Both the position numbers and the translations under genes were made by a program. Below the pieces are notes generated by a model, which saw only the letters and a list, made by a program, of their open reading frames with translations, had not been told where the DNA came from and did not search any database. DNA of 64,000 nucleotides from Croceicoccus sp. Ery15 (lineage in GTDB: Bacteria; Pseudomonadota; Alphaproteobacteria; Sphingomonadales; Sphingomonadaceae): the NCBI RefSeq assembly GCF_020985305.1, contig NZ_CP087588.1:1364001-1428000 (forward strand), read 5' to 3'. Shown here one piece after another: positions 32,161-40,760 of this stretch (position 1 is the first letter of the stretch; each line of letters begins with the position of its first letter).

Positions 32161-34327
32161 GGTCCAGACAAACAGAGGGTTCAGGGCTGTGGCCGATCGA
32201 CACGGTGTCGCTGCGGGTCATCCCTTCAAGGACATGCATGTCCGCCAGCCCCAGCAGATAGGACAAGACGGACTCGGCGCCCCGGTTTTCGTTCGCGCGG
32301 TCGGGATGAAGGCCATCCCGGCAACTCCCGGATTCGATATCGACCAATGCAATGGCGAGATCGTTCTCCCCCAGGAACCAGGCGAATGCCCGCCTTGCCT
32401 CATCCGGCCATGGCGCTGCCGGATCGATTGCATTCGCAGCCACGCATGCGGCGATCGTTGCGCAGGCTTCCAGCGGCTGTTGATCGAACAGGCGGGGAGT
32501 CGTGCGTTTCCGCGTGAACCCCATCGAGCCGACAGGCCGGAAATGGCCCTGCGGAGCCGTTTGAACGCGGATAAGCCAGCGCAAGCTGCGAAGCCCAGCT
32601 TCGGTGAAATGATTGATCTTCGTCGCTTTGCCGGTGCGGATCAATGCTTCACACAGACGGGCATTATCATAGGTCAGCCGGTCTTCGAACCAGGTCCATC
32701 CACGCGTTTCGGTCGCAATCAGCAGGCGCTCAAGCCGCTGACCCAATTCTCCACGCCGTGTGTCGGCGTTCCTGTCCTGCGGACAAGTCGCGCAATAGTG
32801 GTCGAGGCCGAGCAGCGTGAAGGCCCATGCCCGCGGAGACGTGAAGGACAGGGCACTCTCCAGCGCCTCGCAAAACAAGCGCTGGGCCCAAGCTGCTCGT
32901 GTCGAATCCGAAGCGTAGCGTGCGCACGTGCCGAGCGCCCACAATGTCCGGCCGTGACTGTCTTCGGACCCTACGGACTCCAGCCATTGTCGGCTAAAAC
33001 CCATAAAATTGCGGAAGCGACGTTCGTCCGTGTTCCAGGCATGCTGGACAAAGGCTGCAAATCGCTGGGACATGGCTTCTGCAAAGGGCTCATCCAGTCC
33101 GTTTTCAGGAGTGCAGCACAGCAACAATCCCCTGGCATTGTCATCGATGCAATAGCCGTGATGGCGATCCGGGATTGAGAACACTGCATGCTGGAACATC
33201 CCGGTGTCGTCGCACATGTCGACGAGATGCCGCGCAGACGCTGCCGGAAGCATGCAGTTTGCGGTCAACAAGTGCTCCGGCGGCAGAACGTCTGCCAACT
33301 GACTTGTCGGCAGAGCCCGGCGCGCTGCGCCAAAACACTGGACATACCGCTTCGCCGTATTCGCCCAGATCATTGGGCGACTGGCCGCATAGGCCTTTTT
33401 TGCCATGTCCAGACGCGCTGAGACGTCTTCGAGCAGGCCAGCGACAGCGCGGCCCAGACTCGCCGGATCGCCGAATGGCACCAGGACTCCCGAGCCGTCT
33501 TCGAGCAGTTCGGCGGCATGCCAATAGGGGGTAGAGACGACGGGCCGGCCCAGGCCGTGGGAATAGGCCAATGTGCCCGACGTCATCTGGGCCTCATCCA
33601 GATACGGCGTCACATAGAGGTCGCACATGGCGATATGGTCGAGCAGTTCGGGGCGATCGACAAACCGGTTCAGGAACACAACGTGATCTTTGAGCCCTAG
33701 GGCTTCGACCTGCCGGACAAGGCTTTCACGGTACGCTTCCCCGGCTTCCCGCAGAAGCTGCGGATGCGTCGCTCCCATCACCACATAGAGAGCATCGGGC
33801 GAGCGCGCGATGATCGCTGGCATCGCCTCGATCATCGTTTCGATACCCTTGTTCGGGCTGATGAGACCAAAGGTCAAGATGACATTGCGGCCCGAGAAAC
33901 CGAGCCTGTGCTTCGCTCCCAGCGTGTCTACGAAGGGTGCGTCAGGAATGCCATGGGGAATGACATCGATCTTTCCGGGATCGGCGCGATAGGTTTCGAC
34001 GAGGATGTGCCTGCCCTTGCGCGCCATGACGACGAGGCGCCTCGATGCAGCAACGATTGCTTCTGTGACCTCGCGTTGATCATCGCTTGGCCGGTCGAGA
34101 ACGGTGTGAAGCGTAGTGACCAGTGGCACCTTCAACGCCGCAATGAAGTCGAGAATGAGCCTGCCGGCTTCCCCGCCGAATATTCCGAACTCGTGCTGCA
34201 GGCAGACGAGGTCGAAACCCTCCCGATTTATGAATTTGGCTGCGTTGCGATATTGCTCCGGATCATCCTGGTCGATCCCGAGCCGAACCGAGGGAGGATA
34301 GTCATGGACGCTTCCCGGGTCGCGCAT
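32147..34327 (-). CDS. Two-domain protein: GT4-type glycosyltransferase plus helical-barrel domain (5' end disrupted)
   Basis: At least 726 residues. The first half is a GT4 glycosyltransferase: CLQHEFGIFGGEAG, then the donor-site pattern VILTFGLISPNKGIETMIEA, and SGTLAYSHGLGRPVVSTPYWHAAELL-type acceptor loop. The second half (about 380-720) looks like an alpha/alpha barrel of the glycosidase type (HHGYCIDDNARGLLL, EDSHGRTLWALGTCARY, TYDNARLCEALI). Homologous sequence continues upstream (RIAFVGNALPRRCGIATF) up to 34439, without a usable start; see findings for a likely T-run frameshift. It precedes GH130 on the same transcript and its stop overlaps GH130's start. Confidence 0.85.
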   Translation of the reverse strand: MRDPGSVHDYPPSVRLGIDQDDPEQYRNAAKFINREGFDLVCLQHEFGIFGGEAGRLILDFIAALKVPLVTTLHTVLDRPSDDQREVTEAIVAASRRLVVMARKGRHILVETYRADPGKIDVIPHGIPDAPFVDTLGAKHRLGFSGRNVILTFGLISPNKGIETMIEAMPAIIARSPDALYVVMGATHPQLLREAGEAYRESLVRQVEALGLKDHVVFLNRFVDRPELLDHIAMCDLYVTPYLDEAQMTSGTLAYSHGLGRPVVSTPYWHAAELLEDGSGVLVPFGDPASLGRAVAGLLEDVSARLDMAKKAYAASRPMIWANTAKRYVQCFGAARRALPTSQLADVLPPEHLLTANCMLPAASARHLVDMCDDTGMFQHAVFSIPDRHHGYCIDDNARGLLLCCTPENGLDEPFAEAMSQRFAAFVQHAWNTDERRFRNFMGFSRQWLESVGSEDSHGRTLWALGTCARYASDSTRAAWAQRLFCEALESALSFTSPRAWAFTLLGLDHYCATCPQDRNADTRRGELGQRLERLLIATETRGWTWFEDRLTYDNARLCEALIRTGKATKINHFTEAGLRSLRWLIRVQTAPQGHFRPVGSMGFTRKRTTPRLFDQQPLEACATIAACVAANAIDPAAPWPDEARRAFAWFLGENDLAIALVDIESGSCRDGLHPDRANENRGAESVLSYLLGLADMHVLEGMTRSDTVSIGHSPEPSVCLDRDDA

Positions 34328-34468
34328 GACGATAATGGCGGTTTCGGCAACTCCGGCCGAGGATCGGAGCGCCAGTTCAAGGTCTGTCGTGAATGTCGCT
34401 ATGCCGCAGCGGCGCGGCAGGGCGTTACCGACAAATGCAATCCGGAGTGAGCGCGCTGAAAAATCGTC

Positions 34469-34852
34469 TCACAGCTTTCCTTTCGGCTTCTTCATCAACT
34501 CGCTAACGGGAGATACCGGCGGCTTGGGGCCAGTTTTAGGCTTTTCGGCCTTGGGTTTGCGTATCTCACGATTGCTGCGCTTCTGCGATTTGGCCATCTC
34601 AACATGCCCGCCTTCATTTTCCCAAGCGGCCAGGCCGGGGATCAATCCAGACGGCTCGTTCGCTTCCGACGCCATCTGGCCATCAGAACTGTTGGTAAGG
34701 GTATAAGGACGGTGAGCGTAAGGATGTTCTTTGAGCAGTTTTTGAAACATGTTCAGCTTCCGCCGCAAGGGTTTGATCTTTGCCGCATCGTCAACTGCAG
34801 GGTGCTGCATGAGCGTAACTTGTTCATTTTCTAGGATTTGATTGAGGCACAT
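34469..34852 (-). CDS. Hypothetical protein with WENEGG motif
   Basis: A 127-residue protein starting MCLNQILENEQVTLMQH. The first half is a helical segment (KIKPLRRKLNMFQKLLKEH), followed by AAWENEGG and a Lys/Pro-rich basic tail. The WENEGG hexamer is shared with the 69-residue protein at 42151-42360. First gene of a minus-strand operon (this gene, glycosyltransferase, GH130, two small genes, transglutaminase). Its stop overlaps a GTG that is probably the original start of the glycosyltransferase. A 24-bp palindrome lies about 100 bp upstream. Confidence 0.6.
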   Translation of the reverse strand: MCLNQILENEQVTLMQHPAVDDAAKIKPLRRKLNMFQKLLKEHPYAHRPYTLTNSSDGQMASEANEPSGLIPGLAAWENEGGHVEMAKSQKRSNREIRKPKAEKPKTGPKPPVSPVSELMKKPKGKL

Positions 34853-34954
34853 GGTGCGCACTCCCACATCAAGCGGGGGCGCGGTCGGTCCCTCGGTCAC
34901 ACATGGCTCGGAAGATTTTTATGTGATGGATGCTTGTAGCATACTTCGCGCGGA

Positions 34955-34978
34955 CCGCTTCACGAATTCGTGAAGCGG
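34955..34978. repeat. Perfect 24-bp palindrome
   Basis: CCGCTTCACGAA followed by its exact reverse complement TTCGTGAAGCGG. It lies between traD (stop at 35140) and the WENEGG gene (start at 34852), both minus strand. It could be an operator for the cargo operon or a cruciform/terminator after traD; there is no adjoining T run. Confidence 0.8.
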
Positions 34979-35139
34979 GCTTCAAATTGTCATTTGGAAC
35001 GGAGCCTTGAGGGTAGCCAAAAAACATTGTCCGCTTTCCGGCGCATCAGCCGCCCGCCCAATGACCGCCTCTGGGGCGCTTATCTGCCATCAGCCAGCAG
35101 ACGGAAAGCCATAAGAATTCACCATGACGCTGATCTAAC

Positions 35140-35412
35140 TCAGTCCTGCTGCTCCGCCTCAAACGCCCGCCTTCCCTTGCGCCGGAACAGCACCAGCGCT
35201 TGCGCCCCATCCGGTCCGCGCAGCTTAGCGGCGACGGTGAGGAAAGCGCCGTAGAGCGCGGCGCGGTCATCGTCGGTAAGGTCGACCAGATCGGCCTTGG
35301 CGACCAGGCCGCCAAGCTCGATCAGTTGCCGGGTCCGCTCACGACGTTTGACCTGCCACTCGCGCATGTCGGTTCTTGCCTTCGCCGCTTCAAGCCGGTG
35401 CCGCGCCGCCAT
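35140..35412 (-). CDS. traD: Conjugal transfer protein TraD (Ti-type)
   Basis: A 90-residue protein, MAARHRLEAAKARTDMREW, then RERTRQLIELGGLVAKADL, the conserved block of small TraD proteins of Agrobacterium-type mobilization regions. It is not the coupling ATPase TraD of F plasmids. It overlaps the end of traC by 23 bases. Thought to be an accessory relaxosome factor. Confidence 0.85.
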   Translation of the reverse strand: MAARHRLEAAKARTDMREWQVKRRERTRQLIELGGLVAKADLVDLTDDDRAALYGAFLTVAAKLRGPDGAQALVLFRRKGRRAFEAEQQD

Positions 35413-35695
35413 CGAGCGGGAGAGTGCCTTCCGGCTGCTGGCGAGGTCCGCTCGAAGTGTCGCGTGACTTGCCCTGAAAGAATGCCGCGCCGCGCTTGCG
35501 CCAGCCCTCCCCGATTGCCTTGTCGGAGTTGGCAGCAGCATCGAGCAGCGCGCCTGCAAGGACATCGGCATCGAGCGCGTCGGCTCCGGTTGCCATGACC
35601 AGCACGCCTAGGTCACGCACGCGGCGTTCCTTCAACTGCTTGGCCCTGTCGGCAAGTGCCTTGAGTTCCGAATCAAAATCGCGGGGTTTGCGCAT
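35390..35695 (-). CDS. traC: Conjugal transfer protein TraC (Ti-type)
   Basis: A 101-residue protein; the ATG of MRKPRDFD is preceded by GGAGACTTCCC. Predicted N-terminal coiled coil (ELKALADRAKQLKERRVRDLGVLVMATGADALD is split here into helices), with the pattern of TraC accessory proteins that pair with TraA. Transcribed away from traA across the probable oriT. Confidence 0.75.
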   Translation of the reverse strand: MRKPRDFDSELKALADRAKQLKERRVRDLGVLVMATGADALDADVLAGALLDAAANSDKAIGEGWRKRGAAFFQGKSRDTSSGPRQQPEGTLPLDGGAAPA

Positions 35696-35810
35696 GGGAA
35701 GTCTCCATCGTTGGTGTGATGGAGCCATGATAATCGGTGAGCTTTCTCAATGCAGTAAGGTCGCCGGGACAATGTGATACCGCCTAGTCCCGATCAGGAT
35801 TTTATCATGA

Positions 35811-35826
35811 GAGGGCGCGCTTATAC
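35811..35826 (-). other. Probable oriT nick region (RSF1010/Ti type)
   Basis: The reverse strand reads GTATAAGCGCGCCCTC between divergent traC and traA. This closely matches the Q-type nic consensus (TAAG followed by TGCGCCCT), with one difference (C for T after TAAG). The expected cut would be just after TAAG or within TA/AG as in Ti and RSF1010 origins. Location between traC and traA is the usual one. Confidence 0.75.
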
Positions 35827-35868
35827 GTCGTGCCGACGCAGGCTTTGCGGTGTAACTGGAATGCCGCC

Positions 35869-38754
35869 ATGGCAATCTTTCACTTCAGCGCAAAGGTAAT
35901 CGGACGGTCGAGCGGACGCAGCGCCGTAGCGGCTGCGGCCTATCGTGCGGGCGAGCAACTGCACGATGAGCGGATCGACAGAACCCATGATTTCACCAAC
36001 AAGGCAGGCGTTCTTCATTCCGAAGTGATGCTGCCAAAAGGCGCGCCAGAAGCCTTCACGGATCGCGCCAACTTGTGGAACGCGGTCGAAGCTGCCGAGA
36101 AGCGCAAGGATGCCCAGCTATCCCGCGAAGTCGAGTTCGCGCTGCCACGCGAACTGTCGAAGAAAGACAACGTCAAGCTGGCACGCGAGTTCGTGAAAGC
36201 CGAGTTCGTCGAGAAAGGCATGATCGCCGATCTCAATGTCCATTGGGATATCGGCGAAGACGGCAAGGCCAAGCCGCACGTGCATGTCATGCTAACGATG
36301 CGCGAGGTCACGAAAGACGGCTTTGGCGCAAAGGTTCGCGACTGGAACAAGACCGCGCTGATCGAACAATGGCGCGAGCGCTGGGCCGATCATGTGAACC
36401 GTGCGCTGGCGGAACGCGACATCGACGCGCGGATCGATCATCGCAGCCTGGAGGCGCAGGGCATTGCGCTGGAGCCGCAGGACAAGATCGGCCCCGCAGC
36501 CTCGCGCATTGGCGGGCGAGGACTGGAAGCCGAGCGGATCGAAGAACACCGCGCCATCGCCCAGCGCAATGGAGAGCGGATTATTGCCAGCCCGGTGCTG
36601 GCGCTCGATGCAATCACGCACCAGCAGGCGACGTTCACTAAGCGCGATCTCGCGGCCTTCGTTCACCGACACAGCGATGGCAAGGAGCAGTTCGACGCGG
36701 CCTACTATGCGGTGCGCAGTTCGCCCGACCTGATTGCGCTGGGCAAGGACGGACGCGGGCAGGATCGGTTCACGTCGCGGGCAATGATCGAGACCGAACA
36801 ACGCCTGCATCACGCCGCCGACACGATGGCGCAGCGCACCAAGCATAATGTCAGCAACGCTCAGCGGAACGACGCTTTCGCCAGTGCTGCGAAGCGCGGC
36901 TTGGTACTCTCCGGCGAACAGAAATCCGCCTTCGAGCACGTGACCAAGAAGGGCGGCCTTGCCGTGGTCGTTGGCTACGCAGGAACGGGCAAAAGCGCGA
37001 TGCTGGGCGTCGCGCGCGAGGCATGGGAAAGCGCGGGCTACCATGTTCGCGGCGCAGCGCTTTCCGGCATTGCTGCCGAGGGGTTGGAGAACGGCTCCGG
37101 TATCGCATCTCGCACTATCGCCAGCCTTGAGCATCAATGGGGCAAGGGGCGAGAGAATCTGACTGCCAAGGATGTGCTCGTCATCGACGAAGCGGGGATG
37201 GTCGGCACACGCCAGATGGAGCGCGTTTTGTCCCATGCCGCCAAGGCCGGTGCGAAAGTGGTCCTGGTCGGTGACCAGCAGCAGCTTCAGGCCATCGAGG
37301 CAGGCGCAGCCTTCCGGGCTATCCATGAACGCCACGGCGGTGTCGAGATCAGCGAGGTCCGCCGCCAGCTATCCGCATGGCAACAGGATGCCACCAGGCA
37401 CCTCGCCACGGGCCGTACCGGCGAAGCACTCCAGGCCTACGAAGAACGTGGCATGGTCCATGCTGCCGACACACGTGAGGCGGCGCGCACGGCGCTGATC
37501 GAGCGGTGGAATAGCGAGCGACAGGGCAGCCCCGAAGACAGCCGGATCATCCTTACGCACACCAATGACGAGGTGCGCGAGCTGAACCAGATGGCACGCG
37601 GGAAGATGCGCGAGGCTGACGCTTTGGGCTCGGATGCCACGATCAAGGCGGCACGCGGCGAGCGGCAGTTCGCCAGCGGCGACCGCATCATCTTCCTGCG
37701 CAACGAGCGCGGGCTTGGGGTCAAGAACGGGACGCTCGGCACGGTCGCAATGGCTAGCGCGCAGCGCATGGCCGTGCGCACCGACGATGGCCGCGAGGTT
37801 GCGTTCGACACGAAGGATTATGCCCATATCGATCATGGCTACGCCGCCACCATCCACAAGGCGCAGGGCATGACGGTGGACCGCACCCATGTGCTCGCCA
37901 CGCCCGGCATGGATAGCCATTCCGCATATGTCGCCATGTCGCGCCACCGCGACGGGATGGCGCTGCACTATGGGAGCGATGACTTTGCCGACCAGTCGAA
38001 ACTTGTCCGCACGCTGAGCCGCGAGCGCGGAAAGGACATGGCGGGAGATTACCGCCCCAAGCAGGCCTTCGCCGAACTGCGTGGGATCAGCTTCCGCGAG
38101 CGGATCGTGCAGATGGTTCGGCAGGTGCCGGAGAAGACCAAATCGATCTTCGGAAATTTCCGTCCGCAGGCCCGTCAGCTTGAGCCGATTCCGGCGCAGG
38201 CAAACACGCAGAACGAGCAGCGCCGAGCGGTCGAACGCTACGCCCGCGCGCTTGGCGATATCGGCACGATGCAGGCCCAGGGCTTGCCCGTTCTTCCGCA
38301 CCAGAAGGACGCGCTGGAGAAGGCAGGAAAGGCGCTCAGTGCGATCCGGCCCCATGCCGCCACCGATCTCGCCAAGGCGCTGGAGCGGCGTCCTGAACTA
38401 GTTGCAGAGGCCGCAGGCGGGCGCAGCCAGGAAGCCATGCGCGCCATGCAGCACGAAGCCGCAGTCCGCACTGATCCTGCGCTGCGAACCGAGCGCTTTG
38501 TCAGCGACTGGCAGGGGTTGAGCACGGCGCGCAAGCAGCTTGAGCAGCAAGGTGATCGAGCAGGCGCAGCCCGCATGTCGGCCAAACAGAATGAGCTGGC
38601 CAAGACGCTTGAACGCGATCCGCAGGTCGAACGCCTGCTGCGCGGCAAGACCCGCGAACTCGGCATCGATCCCAAGCCCGAACGCAGCATCGCAAACGAA
38701 CTCACCGCAACCCTTTCCCGCGAGCGCACCCGTGCTTTCGACATGGGCATTTAG
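35869..38754 (+). CDS. traA: Conjugative relaxase TraA with helicase domain
   Basis: A 961-residue MOB-Q-type relaxase. I use the ATG of MAIFHFSAKVIGRS, the family start. The N-terminal MobA/MobL nuclease has the candidate active Tyr25 (AAYRAGE) and the metal-binding KPHVHVMLTMR near 140. A RecD2-like helicase follows: Walker A GYAGTGKSAML near 369, Walker B VIDEAGMVGTRQM near 440, and the C-terminal AATIHKAQGMTVD motif near 660. It should nick oriT beside it and unwind the transferred strand. No virB/trb genes were seen on the island, so it needs a helper. Confidence 0.95.
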   Translation: MAIFHFSAKVIGRSSGRSAVAAAAYRAGEQLHDERIDRTHDFTNKAGVLHSEVMLPKGAPEAFTDRANLWNAVEAAEKRKDAQLSREVEFALPRELSKKDNVKLAREFVKAEFVEKGMIADLNVHWDIGEDGKAKPHVHVMLTMREVTKDGFGAKVRDWNKTALIEQWRERWADHVNRALAERDIDARIDHRSLEAQGIALEPQDKIGPAASRIGGRGLEAERIEEHRAIAQRNGERIIASPVLALDAITHQQATFTKRDLAAFVHRHSDGKEQFDAAYYAVRSSPDLIALGKDGRGQDRFTSRAMIETEQRLHHAADTMAQRTKHNVSNAQRNDAFASAAKRGLVLSGEQKSAFEHVTKKGGLAVVVGYAGTGKSAMLGVAREAWESAGYHVRGAALSGIAAEGLENGSGIASRTIASLEHQWGKGRENLTAKDVLVIDEAGMVGTRQMERVLSHAAKAGAKVVLVGDQQQLQAIEAGAAFRAIHERHGGVEISEVRRQLSAWQQDATRHLATGRTGEALQAYEERGMVHAADTREAARTALIERWNSERQGSPEDSRIILTHTNDEVRELNQMARGKMREADALGSDATIKAARGERQFASGDRIIFLRNERGLGVKNGTLGTVAMASAQRMAVRTDDGREVAFDTKDYAHIDHGYAATIHKAQGMTVDRTHVLATPGMDSHSAYVAMSRHRDGMALHYGSDDFADQSKLVRTLSRERGKDMAGDYRPKQAFAELRGISFRERIVQMVRQVPEKTKSIFGNFRPQARQLEPIPAQANTQNEQRRAVERYARALGDIGTMQAQGLPVLPHQKDALEKAGKALSAIRPHAATDLAKALERRPELVAEAAGGRSQEAMRAMQHEAAVRTDPALRTERFVSDWQGLSTARKQLEQQGDRAGAARMSAKQNELAKTLERDPQVERLLRGKTRELGIDPKPERSIANELTATLSRERTRAFDMGI

Positions 38755-38764
38755 GAGAAACGAC

Positions 38765-39529
38765 ATGGAAGACGACCACATCGACGAAGTGCAGCTGGAC
38801 CTCGAAGTCGAGGAACCACCCGCCCATCAACCGGAACCGGAGTTGAACGCGGTGGAAGAATCCGATCCGGCGACGGAGGCCTTCGCTCGCCTCGAAGGCG
38901 AAATGGCAATGGTGCGCCATACAGTGCAGAACATGGCCAGGGAGCGAGCCGACATCGTAATCCCGGACTACACGGCGACACTCGGCCAGATGGCCGATCA
39001 GCTGGCAAAGGTCTCGAAGACGTTGAGCACAATCGGCAGCAAGCCCGCCATCGAGCTGACGCCGGAAGACATCGCGGTTCAGATCAAACGCACCTCTCTC
39101 GACATGCTGCGCGACAGCAGCGACCTGTTCCGGCAGGGTCGCAAAGATCTGGACATCGCAACTGGTCGGCTCGCTGCAATTGTCGGGCGCGTCCGCACGG
39201 AGGACGTGCAGAAGCGTCAGACCTGGCGCTTCGCAGGCATGGGGCTGGCTGCCGGCATCCTGCTCTGGTCGATCCTTCCCGGCACCATCGCCCGCGCCAT
39301 GCCCGAAAGCTGGCATTGGCCCGAACGAATGGCTCGCAAGGCGATAGGCGAACCAACCATCGTGGAGGCGGGAATACGGATGATCCGGTCACAGAATCCC
39401 GCAGCGTGGGAAGAGCTAGCAACGGCGCAGCGCATCCTGAGCGCAAACCGCGAAACCATCGACCAATGTATAGAACGGGCGCGGAAACTTCAACGACGTG
39501 TCAATTGTACAATACAAGTGTCACCTTGA
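38765..39529 (+). CDS. DUF6118-like membrane protein
   Basis: A 254-residue protein with an acidic N-terminus, a helical middle (TEAFARLEGEMAMVRHTVQ, then RADIVIPDYTATLG, then KPAIELTPEDIA) and one membrane helix near 165 (FAGMGLAAGILLWSILPG). TAGGAGAAACGAC precedes the ATG and the gap to traA is 10 bases, so it is co-transcribed with the relaxase. Proteins like this commonly follow traA in sphingomonad islands; I assign DUF6118 from memory of the motif pattern. Function unknown. Confidence 0.7.
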   Translation: MEDDHIDEVQLDLEVEEPPAHQPEPELNAVEESDPATEAFARLEGEMAMVRHTVQNMARERADIVIPDYTATLGQMADQLAKVSKTLSTIGSKPAIELTPEDIAVQIKRTSLDMLRDSSDLFRQGRKDLDIATGRLAAIVGRVRTEDVQKRQTWRFAGMGLAAGILLWSILPGTIARAMPESWHWPERMARKAIGEPTIVEAGIRMIRSQNPAAWEELATAQRILSANRETIDQCIERARKLQRRVNCTIQVSP

Positions 39530-39672
39530 AGAAGGAAAGCAGTCCATTTCTAGTGGGGCACCTAGTCAAGCCAACGCTCCATCATGGTGCAACTTGGTGG
39601 GCTTGGTGCACTGTCACACGTTCGAAGCGGACAGGCGGAAACGCCAGAAGGCAGAACCTGCCAGCTTGGACC

Positions 39673-39705
39673 AAAAAAGACCCCCATTCCCATCGGGAAT
39701 GGGGG
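39673..39705 (-). terminator. Intrinsic terminator after the ParS-like gene
   Basis: On the reverse strand a perfect 11-bp stem CCCCCATTCCC / GGGAATGGGGG (loop GAT) is followed by TCTTTTTTGG. It ends the minus-strand cargo block that begins at 42886 and faces the traA operon. Confidence 0.85.
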
Positions 39706-39790
39706 CCCTGAAGTCGAGGTTGGCACCGCAAAATGCGATGCGTCCCTTCGGGTCGCCTGGTTGCAGGTCTTGCTGCATTCTGCTGCGTGG

Positions 39791-40036
39791 CTATTCCTTG
39801 ACAGGAACCGCTTCTGGATACTGGATTTCGGCGAGCGCGCCTTCGACAAGAGCGCGTCCCTCTTCGCTTTCGATGACGAGGTCGATCGGCCGTCCGCCCA
39901 ACTTGTCATTTGGCGCGTTCATGAATGAAATCGCAGCCTCTCGCCCAAGAACAAGCATTGCCAATCGCGTGGCATCGCCCTGGCGGCGTGCCGCAGCTGG
40001 CGTGAGACGCACCGCCGATTTGCGGAACGGCGTCAA
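39791..40036 (-). CDS. ParS/MbcA/Xre-type antitoxin fragment (orphan)
   Basis: An 81-residue protein. The C-terminal part FMNAPNDKLGGRPIDLVI, then SEEGRALVEGALAEI, is the toxin-binding domain of ParS/MbcA/Xre antitoxins (DUF2384). RLTPAAARRQGDATRLAMLVLG precedes it. No RES-domain toxin gene is adjacent. Only a TTG start is available; an intact GTG start with an excellent GAGGAG site lies upstream in another frame (40083), so the gene may be interrupted by a one-base change in a T run at 40035-40038. Confidence 0.7.
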   Translation of the reverse strand: MTPFRKSAVRLTPAAARRQGDATRLAMLVLGREAAISFMNAPNDKLGGRPIDLVIESEEGRALVEGALAEIQYPEAVPVKE

Positions 40037-40354
40037 AAGACGGCTTTCGCCATGAGTCCGGATGGGGCGTATCGGGAATTCACGTCAGTCTCCTCGTGCA
40101 AAGCGGGAGCCCAACCTGTCTCTCAGTCGCAGGACGCCAAAGTGGTACTTACAGCGATGGGGCAAGGCGTAGCAGCTTGGCAGGATCAAGTCTTGCAAAT
40201 AATTCCCAACGCAAGTCGAGCCCTGCGCAACACAACCTGCCGATGCCGCTGGCGTATAGATCAATCTACCCCGAAGCGCGTTTGATAATTTGTCGTTCCA
40301 GACTGCGGAGCGACTATCCCGGGAGGATTTCGCCCTGATGCCGGTTTTGCCCGC
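40037..40354. other. Gap with no intact gene
   Basis: Contains the likely disrupted 5' end of the ParS-like gene (GTG at 40083, reverse strand). No other protein-like frame is seen on either strand. Confidence 0.5.
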
Positions 40355-40495
40355 GACGGTTTTGTCGTCGAAGACGAACTACTCATTGGAATGGATGTCG
40401 TCGACCAATTGCAAACCTGGGACTTTCAGACGCTCGAAGCCGGGACAGGTCACTTCTTATCAAAAGAAGCCCCGTCCTGCAGCGAGTTCGCCTGA
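40355..40495 (+). pseudogene. Remnant of a response-regulator receiver domain
   Basis: A plus-strand frame reads GFVVEDELLIGMDVVDQLQ, then TWDFQTLEAGTG, then unrelated residues and a stop. This matches the first 30 residues of a receiver domain (the acidic VVEDE pocket, then the first helix and second strand), as in sphingomonad VLVVEDEPLIAMD proteins. No start codon, no phosphorylation Asp, and the rest of the domain is missing. It overlaps the 3' end of the minus-strand gene at 40450. Evidence that a larger regulatory gene was lost from the island. Confidence 0.65.
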
Positions 40496-40683
40496 GAATC
40501 GTCCGCCTTCTTCAACCGGGCCTTTTCGCGATCAGCTTCGACCTTCCTGGCGTGGTCAGCCAGTTTCGAAAACATCGCCTCGGAGCGCAATGCTCGTAAA
40601 CGAACGTTTTCCAACGTCGCCTCCGCTGCCTCCGTCTTGGCTTCAGCCGCGCGAGCGGAATAGAATTTGTAACCTTGCTGCAT
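40450..40683 (-). CDS. LENVR-motif small protein (copy 2)
   Basis: A 77-residue protein: MQQGYKFYSARAAEAKTEA, then ATLENVRLRALRSEAMF, then a charged helix. GGGGAGGTCTGA precedes the ATG. Paralogue of the 88-residue product at 30273-30539. Probable cytoplasmic coiled coil. Downstream of cspA on the same strand. Confidence 0.65.
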   Translation of the reverse strand: MQQGYKFYSARAAEAKTEAAEATLENVRLRALRSEAMFSKLADHARKVEADREKARLKKADDSQANSLQDGASFDKK

Positions 40684-40760
40684 TCAGACCTCCCCTCGAA
40701 TGATTGATAGCACGCGCCGCGAGGGCCAATTCCTTCACGGCGCTCGCCATCGTCACAGGA

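Noticed and set aside
31904..33178. A 424-codon plus-strand frame opposite GH130 and the glycosyltransferase
   Set aside because: Shadow frame with no motif; the minus-strand genes have clear family signatures.
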